Below, in pieces: positions 57,978 to 64,000 of a stretch of 64,000 nucleotides of DNA. Origin of the DNA: Streptomyces huiliensis (lineage in GTDB: Bacteria; Actinomycetota; Actinomycetes; Streptomycetales; Streptomycetaceae). The notes below the pieces were generated by a model. It worked only from the letters and a program-made list of their open reading frames with translations. It made no database searches and was not told the origin of the DNA. The position numbers were made by a program, and so were the translations under genes. The first letter of the stretch is position 1, and each line of letters starts with the position of its first letter. The stretch covers positions 1 to 64,000 of the forward strand of contig NZ_JAIQLH010000029.1 of assembly GCF_020037025.1 (NCBI RefSeq), written 5' to 3'.

Positions 57978-59325
57978 GCGCCGCCGCGTGCGCGCCCCCG
58001 CCCTCGGCGACCAGTTCGTCGAGCGTCTGCGGCGCGCGCACGGGCGCGAACCGCACCCCGTCCGCCGTACCCACCCAGCCGTACACCCCCGGCCGGGGCA
58101 GCGCGTTGTAGCCGAAGGGCGTGGAGAAGTAGTACGCGCCGGTGTCGAGCAGGGCGACGTGGTCGCCGGTCTCCAGCGGCGGCAGCGCCCGGTCCACGGC
58201 CACCAGGTCGCCCGCGAAGCAGCAGGGCCCGGCGACGTCCTGGCCCACCGGCTCGCCCGTCTTCGGCAGCCCCCGGGCGTCGTAGGCGGCCACCCGCAGC
58301 GGCCAGGCGTCCGGCGCGAACACCGTCCGGGTGGCGACCTGGGCGCCCGCGTGCGTCACCGCGATCCGCCGGCCCCCGGCCGACTTGGCGTACTCCACGC
58401 GCGCCAGCACCAGCCCGTGCTTGGCCGTCACCGATCGGCCGAACTCGGTGACCAGCCCGTACCGCCCGTCGAAGAGGCCCGGCACGGTCGCGGCGAGCAG
58501 CCGGGCGTAGTCCCGGTGGCTCGGGGCCTCCTCGTCGGACGCGAAGTTGACGGGGAGGCCGCCGCCGATGTCCAGGGTGTCGACCTGCTGCCGCCCGGCG
58601 AGCCCGTTGATCTCCTCGGCCAGCTCGTAGACGATCCGCGCGCCCTCCGCCAGCAGTTCCGGCGGGCAGCCCTGCGAGCCGACGTGGCCGTGCAGCCGGG
58701 TCAGCCAGGGGCGGTCCGCGTACGCCCGCAGCAGCCAGGCGCGGGCGCCCGGGTCGCGCAGCGCCACCCCGAACTTCGAGCTCTCCGTGGCGGTGCTCAT
58801 CGCGCCGATGCTGCCCCCGCCCACCTGCGGGTTGACCCGTACGCCCAGCGGGGCGGCGGGCGGTCCGCCGGCCGCCACGAGGGCGTCAAGACGGGCGAGT
58901 TCGGCCCGGCTGTCGACGTTGACGGCGACGCCGAGCGCCAGCGCCTCGCGCAGCTCGGCGGGGGTCTTGGCGGGGGAGTCGAGGACGATCCGTCCGGGCG
59001 GCACGCCTGCCGCGCGGGCCAGGGCCAGCTCGCCGGGGCTCGCCACCTCGCAGCCCAGCCCCTCGTCGGCGAGCAGCCGCAGCACCGGCACCAGGGAGGC
59101 GGCCTTCACCGCGAAGGCGTGCAGCACGCCCGCGCCGCCGCCGGTGCGGACCTCGTCGAACGCCGCGCGCAGGCCGGCCGCCGACGCCCGGATCCCGGCC
59201 GCGTCCAGCAGTCCGGCCACCGGGTGCGCCTCGTCCACCAGCCCCCGCGCCACCGCCGCCCGGACGGCGGCGTCCCGCCGCTCCGCCGGGCCGGGCTCCG
59301 GCCGGCCGTTCCCCTTCAGGACCAC
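57961..59325 (-). CDS. Type III PLP-dependent decarboxylase-like protein (LysA/Y4yA type)
   Basis: A 454-residue alanine-racemase-fold protein. It has the PLP lysine in LHAFAVKAA (Lys74), ESSKFGVAL, a substrate and phosphate loop [20 protein letters not shown] (Gly-rich loop), VTEFGRSV, and the C-terminal [13 protein letters not shown] in place of the usual CESGD. Overall it resembles diaminopimelate decarboxylase but it has a short insert and changed substrate residues, closer to the Y4yA-like branch of unknown substrate. The ATG at 59325 starts [12 protein letters not shown]. It is divergent from hutU over 163 bp. Confidence 0.82.
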   Translation of the reverse strand: MVLKGNGRPEPGPAERRDAAVRAAVARGLVDEAHPVAGLLDAAGIRASAAGLRAAFDEVRTGGGAGVLHAFAVKAASLVPVLRLLADEGLGCEVASPGELALARAAGVPPGRIVLDSPAKTPAELREALALGVAVNVDSRAELARLDALVAAGGPPAAPLGVRVNPQVGGGSIGAMSTATESSKFGVALRDPGARAWLLRAYADRPWLTRLHGHVGSQGCPPELLAEGARIVYELAEEINGLAGRQQVDTLDIGGGLPVNFASDEEAPSHRDYARLLAATVPGLFDGRYGLVTEFGRSVTAKHGLVLARVEYAKSAGGRRIAVTHAGAQVATRTVFAPDAWPLRVAAYDARGLPKTGEPVGQDVAGPCCFAGDLVAVDRALPPLETGDHVALLDTGAYYFSTPFGYNALPRPGVYGWVGTADGVRFAPVRAPQTLDELVAEGGGAHAAALSGLR

Positions 59326-59488
59326 GCTCCTACTTCACCACCGGAGCCGGTGCGGCGCCACGGCGCGAAGGGGGCACCAGGGCCCGCCGCACCTGTTGAC
59401 TAGACGTATTCACCGGCCCAGTATGTGCAGAAGTTCTATTCAATACGGCCGGCGTCCGTCGAGGCCGGGAGTCAGGGAGGCAGGGCCC
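59326..59488 (+). promoter_or_regulatory. hut operon promoter region
   Basis: 163 bp between divergent genes. It carries TTGACT near 59396 as a -35 candidate and AT-rich stretches (GACGTATTCACC, TTCTATTCAATACG). CGTATT and AATACG recur inverted about 31 bases apart. The ribosome site GGGAGG lies 8 bases before the hutU ATG. Confidence 0.35.
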
Positions 59489-61153
59489 ATGTCAGGACCG
59501 CGACCCGTGCGAGCGCCGCGAGGCACCGAGCTCAGCGCCCTGGGCTGGCAGCAGGAGGCCGCCCTGCGGATGCTGCAGAACAACCTCGACCCCGAGGTCG
59601 CCGAGCACCCCGACAAGCTCGTCGTCTACGGCGGCACCGGCAAGGCCGCCCGCGACTGGCGCTCCTTCGACGCCATGGTCCGCACCCTGCGGACGCTCAA
59701 GCAGGACGAGACCATGCTCGTCCAGTCGGGCCGCCCCGTCGGCGTGATGCAGACGCACGAGTGGGCGCCGCGCGTCCTGATCGCCAACTCCAACCTGGTC
59801 GGCGACTGGGCGAACTGGGAGGAGTTCCGCCGCCTGGAGGCCCTCGGCCTCACGATGTACGGGCAGATGACCGCCGGATCGTGGATCTACATCGGCACCC
59901 AGGGCATCCTCCAGGGCACCTACGAGACCTTCGCCGCCGTCGCCGCGAAGAAGTTCGACGGCACCCTCGCCGGGACGATCACCCTCACCGCCGGCCTCGG
60001 CGGCATGGGCGGCGCCCAGCCGCTCGCCGTCACCATGAACGACGGCGTCGCGATCTGTATCGACTGCGACCCGCGCGCCATCGACCGCCGCATCGAGCAC
60101 CGCTACCTCGACGTGAAGGCCGACTCCGTCGACCACGCGCTCCGGCTGGCCGTCGAGGCCCGCGACGCACGCCGCCCGCTGTCCATCGGCGTCCTCGGCA
60201 ACGCGGCCGAGCTCCTTCCGCAGCTCCTCGCGATGGGCGCGCCCATCGACATCGTCACCGACCAGACCTCCGCCCACGACCCGCTCGCCTACCTGCCGAC
60301 CGGCATCGCCTTCGAGGACATGGCCGACGCCGCCGCCAAGGACCCGGCCGGCTTCACCACGCGCGCCCGGGAGTCCATGGCGAAGCACGTCGAGGCCATG
60401 GTCGGCTTCCAGGACGCCGGCGCCGAGGTCTTCGACTACGGCAACTCCATCCGCGGCGAGGCCCAGCTCGCCGGGTACGACCGGGCGTTCGCCTTCCCCG
60501 GCTTCGTCCCCGCCTACATCCGGCCGCTGTTCTGCGAGGGCAAGGGCCCCTTCCGCTGGGCCGCGCTGTCCGGCGACCCCGCCGACATCGCCCGGACCGA
60601 CAAGGCGATCCTCGACCTCTTCCCCGAGAACGAGTCCCTGGCCCGCTGGATCAAGATGGCCGGGGAGCGCGTCCACTACCAGGGGCTCCCCGCCCGCATC
60701 TGCTGGCTCGGCTACGGCGAGCGCGACCGCGCCGGCGAGCGGTTCAACGACATGGTGGCGAGCGGCGAACTGTCCGCCCCCGTCGTCATCGGCCGCGACC
60801 ACCTCGACTGCGGCTCCGTCGCCTCCCCCTACCGCGAGACGGAGGCCATGCTCGACGGCTCCGACGCCATCGCCGACTGGCCGCTGCTGAACGCCATGGT
60901 CAACGTCGCCTCCGGCGCCTCCTGGGTCTCCCTCCACCACGGCGGCGGCGTCGGCATGGGCCGCTCCATCCACGCCGGGCAGGTGACGGTCGCCGACGGC
61001 ACGCCGCTGGCGGGCGAGAAGATTCGCCGGGTGCTGACCAATGACCCGGGGATGGGTGTGATCCGGCACGTCGACGCCGGGTACGACATCGCGGAGTCGG
61101 TGGCGGAGGACCGGGGCGTTCGGGTGCCGATGCGCGAGGGTGAGCAGGCGTGA
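59489..61153 (+). CDS. hutU: Urocanate hydratase (urocanase)
   Basis: A 554-residue HutU that converts urocanate to imidazolonepropionate using bound NAD+ as an electrophile. It has the conserved [45 protein letters not shown] (NAD-binding), [25 protein letters not shown] and [38 protein letters not shown]. Length is typical. ATG 59489 has GGGAGG; the open frame reaching back to 58787 is antisense to the PLP-enzyme gene. It is the first gene of the hut operon, and its stop overlaps the next start by 4 bases (GTGA). Confidence 0.97.
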   Translation: MSGPRPVRAPRGTELSALGWQQEAALRMLQNNLDPEVAEHPDKLVVYGGTGKAARDWRSFDAMVRTLRTLKQDETMLVQSGRPVGVMQTHEWAPRVLIANSNLVGDWANWEEFRRLEALGLTMYGQMTAGSWIYIGTQGILQGTYETFAAVAAKKFDGTLAGTITLTAGLGGMGGAQPLAVTMNDGVAICIDCDPRAIDRRIEHRYLDVKADSVDHALRLAVEARDARRPLSIGVLGNAAELLPQLLAMGAPIDIVTDQTSAHDPLAYLPTGIAFEDMADAAAKDPAGFTTRARESMAKHVEAMVGFQDAGAEVFDYGNSIRGEAQLAGYDRAFAFPGFVPAYIRPLFCEGKGPFRWAALSGDPADIARTDKAILDLFPENESLARWIKMAGERVHYQGLPARICWLGYGERDRAGERFNDMVASGELSAPVVIGRDHLDCGSVASPYRETEAMLDGSDAIADWPLLNAMVNVASGASWVSLHHGGGVGMGRSIHAGQVTVADGTPLAGEKIRRVLTNDPGMGVIRHVDAGYDIAESVAEDRGVRVPMREGEQA

Positions 61154-62499
61154 CCGATCCAGCCCGTCCGGGGGCATCCCCTCTGGGGGAGTTCGAGGAC
61201 ACCGCGCGGAGCGCGGTTCGGGGGTCCGGGGGCGCAGCCCCCGGAGAAACGGGAAGTGGGGGTGCCCCCTCTGGGGGAGGGGCAGGGGCGAACTCCCCTT
61301 CGTTCCACGAGATGTGGCGCGACCTCGCCCCCATCGGCCGCAATTCCGAGAGCGGCGGCTACCGCCGCCACGCCTGGACCGGCGCCGACACCGACTGCCG
61401 CGCATGGTTCAAGGCACAAGCGGAGACCCGCGGCCTCACCTACGAAGTCGACCGCAACGGCAACCAGTGGGCCTGGCTCGGCGACCCCACCGCCGGTGAC
61501 GCCGTCGTCACCGGCTCGCACCTCGACTCCGTCCCCGACGGCGGCGCCTTCGACGGCCCCCTCGGCGTCGTGTCGTCGTTCGCCGCGCTGGACGGGCTCC
61601 GGGCGCGCGGGGCGGCGCCCACCCGCCCCCTCGCCGTCGTGAACTTCGGCGACGAGGAGGGCGCCCGCTTCGGCGTCGCGTGCGTCGGCTCCCGGCTCAC
61701 CGCCGGCACGCTGACGCCCGAGGCCGCGCACGCGCTGCGCGGCGCCGACGGCGTCACGCTGGCGCAGGCCATGGAGCGGGCCGGGTACGACCCCGAGGCC
61801 ATCGGCCCGGACCCCGAACGCCTCGCCCGCGTCGGCGCGTTCGTCGAGCTACACGTCGAGCAGGGCCGCGCGCTCGCCGACACCGACCATCCCGTGGGCG
61901 TCGCCTCCGCGATCTGGCCGCACGGCCGCTGGCGGTTCGACTTCCACGGCGAGGCCAACCACGCGGGCACCACGCGCATCGAGGACCGCAAGGACCCGAT
62001 GCTCACGTACGCCAACACGGTCCTGGCCGCCCGCAAGAAGGCGCGCCTCGCCGGCGCCCTCGCCACCTTCGGCAAGGTCGCCGTCGAACCCAACGGCGTC
62101 AACGCCATCGCGTCGCTCGTCCGCGGCTGGCTCGACTCCCGGGCCGCCGACGAGGCCACGCTGGCCGAGGTGGTCGCCGCCATCGAGCAGGCCGCCGTCG
62201 AACGCGGCCTGCGCGACGGCGTGGACGTCCGCGTCACCCGCGAGTCGTTCACCCCGGTCGTCGAGTTCGCCCACGGCCTCCGCGACGAGCTCGCCGGACT
62301 GCTCGGCGGCGTCCCGATCCTCCCCACGGGCGCCGGACACGACGCCGGAATCCTCTCCGGCAGCGTCCCCACCGCCATGCTGTTCGTACGCAACCCCACC
62401 GGCGTCTCGCACTCGCCGGCCGAGACGGCCACCGAGGACGACTGCCTGGCCGGGGTGACCGCACTCACCGACGTACTGGAGGGCCTCGCGTGCCGGTGA
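61150..62499 (+). CDS. M20-family amidohydrolase (allantoate amidohydrolase / N-carbamoylase type) with in-frame repeat insert
   Basis: A 449-residue Zn-dependent M20/M28-like hydrolase: [81 protein letters not shown] and [14 protein letters not shown] carry the metal and substrate residues. The conserved domain begins at about residue 52 ([22 protein letters not shown]). The first ~50 residues (Ala/Gly/Ser/Pro-rich) are encoded by a copy of the dispersed element. In the hut context it may hydrolyse N-formylglutamate, since no hutG is seen. The GTG overlaps the hutU stop. Confidence 0.9.
   Translation: MTDPARPGASPLGEFEDTARSAVRGSGGAAPGETGSGGAPSGGGAGANSPSFHEMWRDLAPIGRNSESGGYRRHAWTGADTDCRAWFKAQAETRGLTYEVDRNGNQWAWLGDPTAGDAVVTGSHLDSVPDGGAFDGPLGVVSSFAALDGLRARGAAPTRPLAVVNFGDEEGARFGVACVGSRLTAGTLTPEAAHALRGADGVTLAQAMERAGYDPEAIGPDPERLARVGAFVELHVEQGRALADTDHPVGVASAIWPHGRWRFDFHGEANHAGTTRIEDRKDPMLTYANTVLAARKKARLAGALATFGKVAVEPNGVNAIASLVRGWLDSRAADEATLAEVVAAIEQAAVERGLRDGVDVRVTRESFTPVVEFAHGLRDELAGLLGGVPILPTGAGHDAGILSGSVPTAMLFVRNPTGVSHSPAETATEDDCLAGVTALTDVLEGLACR
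61155..61300. repeat. Dispersed element, copy D, inside a coding frame
   Basis: Blocks CAGCCCGTCCGG, GAGGACACCGCGCGGAGCGCG, GGGGGTCCGGGGGCGCAGCC and CCCCGG-GAAACGGGAAG occur in the order found in copies A-C. GGTGCCCCCTCTGGGGGAGG and a related stretch near 61180 flank them. It contains no stop in the gene's frame. Confidence 0.85.
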
Positions 62500-63836
62500 C
62501 CACCACCTACTGGGCCGAACACGCCTGGCTCGGCACCCACGTCGAACCCGGCGTGGCCATCGACGCCGACCCGGCCGACGGCCGGATCGCGGCCGTGCGG
62601 ACCGAGGTGGCGGCACCTCCGCCCGGGGCGGTGACCCTGCGCGGGCTCACCCTCCCGGGCCTGGCCAACGCCCACAGCCACGCCTTCCACCGGGCCCTGC
62701 GGGGCGCCGTCCAGATCGGCTCCGGCACCTTCTGGACCTGGCGCGACACCATGTACGGCGTCTCCGAGAAGCTCACCCCCGACCGCTACTTCGCGCTCGC
62801 CCGCGCCACCTATGCCGAGATGGCCCTCGCCGGTGTCACCTGCGTCGGCGAGTTCCACTACCTCCACCACGGCCCCGGCGGCACCCGCTACGACGACCCC
62901 AACGCCATGGGCGAGGCGCTCCTCGCCGCCGCCGCCGAAGCCGGCATCCGCATCACCCTCCTCGACACCGCCTACCTCTCCGCCGGCTTCGGCGAACCGC
63001 CCAACCGGCACCAGCTCCGCTTCTCCGACGGCACGGCCGACGCCTGGGCCGAACGCGCCGACGCCCTCAAGGGGTGCGGGCACGCCCGGATCGGCGCGGC
63101 CGTGCACTCCGTGCGCGCCGTGCCCGCCGACCAGCTGGCCACCGTCGCCGGCTGGGCCGCCGGCCGCGAGGCGCCGCTGCACGTCCACCTCTCCGAGCAG
63201 ACCGCCGAGAACGACGCCTGCCGCGCCGCGCACGGTGTCACCCCGACCCGGCTCCTCGCCGACCACGGCGTCCTCGGCCCGCGCACCACGGCCGTGCACG
63301 CCACGCACCTCACCGACGAGGACATCGCGCTCATCGGCGGCTCCTCCACCGGCACCTGCATGTGCCCCACCACCGAACGCGACCTCGCCGACGGCATCGG
63401 CCCGGCCATCGCCCTCCAACGGGCCGGCTCGCCGCTGTCCCTGGGCAGCGACAGCCACGCCGTCATCGACCTCCTCGAAGAGGCCCGCGCGATGGAGCTC
63501 GACGAGCGCCTGCGCACCCGCACCCGAGGCCACTGGACGGCCGCCGCCCTGCTGCGCGCCGCCACCGCCGACGGGCACGCCGCCCTCGGCTGGCCCGAGG
63601 CGGGCCGCATCGAGCCCGGCGCCCTCGCCGACCTCACGACCGTCGCGCTCGACTCCGTCCGCACGGCGGGACCGCACCCCCGGCTGGGCGCCGAGACGGC
63701 CGTATTCGCGGCGACCAACGCGGACGTACGGCACACCGTCGTCGGCGGACGACACGTCGTACGGGACGGTGCCCACCTGCTGGTGGACGATGTGGCGGGC
63801 GCACTGGCCGACTCCATCGCCGCCCTGCACCCCTGA
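62496..63836 (+). CDS. hutF: Formimidoylglutamate deiminase (HutF)
   Basis: A 446-residue amidohydrolase-superfamily enzyme that deiminates N-formimino-L-glutamate to N-formylglutamate plus ammonia. Metal ligands lie in LANAHSHAFHRALRG, HVHLSEQTAEND, HATHL and GSDSHAVIDLLEEARAMELDERL. FWTWRDTMYGV is characteristic of HutF. The GTG at 62496 overlaps the preceding stop by 4 bases (GTGA); an alternative GTG at 62490 gives two more residues. It commits histidine breakdown to the five-step (formylglutamate) route. Confidence 0.93.
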   Translation: MTTTYWAEHAWLGTHVEPGVAIDADPADGRIAAVRTEVAAPPPGAVTLRGLTLPGLANAHSHAFHRALRGAVQIGSGTFWTWRDTMYGVSEKLTPDRYFALARATYAEMALAGVTCVGEFHYLHHGPGGTRYDDPNAMGEALLAAAAEAGIRITLLDTAYLSAGFGEPPNRHQLRFSDGTADAWAERADALKGCGHARIGAAVHSVRAVPADQLATVAGWAAGREAPLHVHLSEQTAENDACRAAHGVTPTRLLADHGVLGPRTTAVHATHLTDEDIALIGGSSTGTCMCPTTERDLADGIGPAIALQRAGSPLSLGSDSHAVIDLLEEARAMELDERLRTRTRGHWTAAALLRAATADGHAALGWPEAGRIEPGALADLTTVALDSVRTAGPHPRLGAETAVFAATNADVRHTVVGGRHVVRDGAHLLVDDVAGALADSIAALHP

Positions 63837-63898
63837 GGCGGCCCAGCCCGACAGAGCCGATCCCCCGGCGACCGATCCCGAAGGACGTCCACACCCCC

Positions 63899-64000
63899 AT
63901 GGCCCCCATCACCACGGCGATCATCAACATCGGCAGTCTCGTCACCAACGACCCCTCCCTCCCCGGTGCGGGCCCCCTCGGCGTGATCCAGGACGCGGCG
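63899..64000 (+). CDS. hutI: Imidazolonepropionase (HutI), 5' end only
   Basis: The frame from ATG 63899 encodes 34 residues (MAPITTAIINIGSLVTNDPS..., then GAGPLGVIQDAA) before the window ends. TAIINIGSLVTNDP and LGVIQDAA match the N terminus of streptomycete imidazolonepropionase, the enzyme between HutU and HutF. It follows hutF by 62 bases; AAGGACG lies upstream. The rest is outside the window. Confidence 0.85.
   Translation, partial: MAPITTAIINIGSLVTNDPSLPGAGPLGVIQDAA

Noticed and set aside
58787..59488. Upstream extension of the hutU frame
   Set aside because: It is antisense to the PLP-enzyme gene and lacks homology; urocanase begins at 59489.

Overview
The window is chromosomal DNA from a Streptomyces species or close relative. 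GC content is about 72-73%, GTG starts are common, and the gene set and order (mfd, MazG, cytochrome P450, two Rpf muralytic enzymes, eno, DivIC, DUF501, Ppx, type II NADH dehydrogenase, Cfa-like methyltransferase, bldA, cystathionine beta-synthase, hut genes) match, from memory, the conserved core arm that carries these genes in S. coelicolor.

Layout. 1-21874 is conserved core: mfd; a convergent DUF2079 membrane protein; a secreted two-module protein; a fused HTH/N6-methyltransferase/HsdS-like protein; a membrane protein overlapping a Ser/Thr kinase; a SurA-like lipoprotein; mazG; a small DUF6479 membrane protein; a P450; rpfC; rpfA with a c-di-AMP (ydaO-type) riboswitch in its leader; eno with a textbook terminator; divIC; DUF501; ppx. 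22038-23912 holds a divergent pair: a protein with a degenerate Nudix box, and an XRE-TPR regulator with a palindromic operator and a TTA codon. 24009-30707 returns to core functions: ndh with a Rex-type operator far upstream, a cyclopropane-fatty-acid-synthase-like methyltransferase, and a two-gene MacB/FtsX-type ABC exporter. At 31170 is the leucyl tRNA with anticodon UAA, bldA, the developmental tRNA of Streptomyces.

31362-45971 looks accessory. It contains (i) a TetR regulator divergent from four overlapping genes (FAH-family hydrolase, thiolase-like protein, acyl-CoA ligase, cyclase-family hydrolase), probably a catabolic or CoA-thioester pathway; (ii) a TetR regulator next to an ABC-2/YhgE-like membrane protein; and (iii) a compact polyketide locus: LuxR-like regulator with a TTA codon, a single-module type I PKS (KS-AT-degenerate DH-ACP, no KR, ER or TE), and a crotonyl-CoA carboxylase/reductase that would supply alkylmalonyl-CoA. 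The regulator of this locus should need bldA, which lies about 8 kb away.

46187-64000 is core again: a Bax-inhibitor-1 membrane protein, small conserved proteins, a thiolase followed by three 102-bp tandem repeats, an SGNH hydrolase, cystathionine beta-synthase, a MatB-like malonyl-CoA synthetase, an RpiR regulator, a type III PLP enzyme, and a histidine-utilisation operon (hutU, an M20 amidohydrolase, hutF, and the start of hutI, cut by the window end).

Four related GC-rich, partly palindromic elements occur at 37081, 50650, 57067 and 61155. The last lies in frame inside the 5' end of the M20 gene of the hut operon. No CRISPR array, insertion sequence, rRNA or replication origin was seen.
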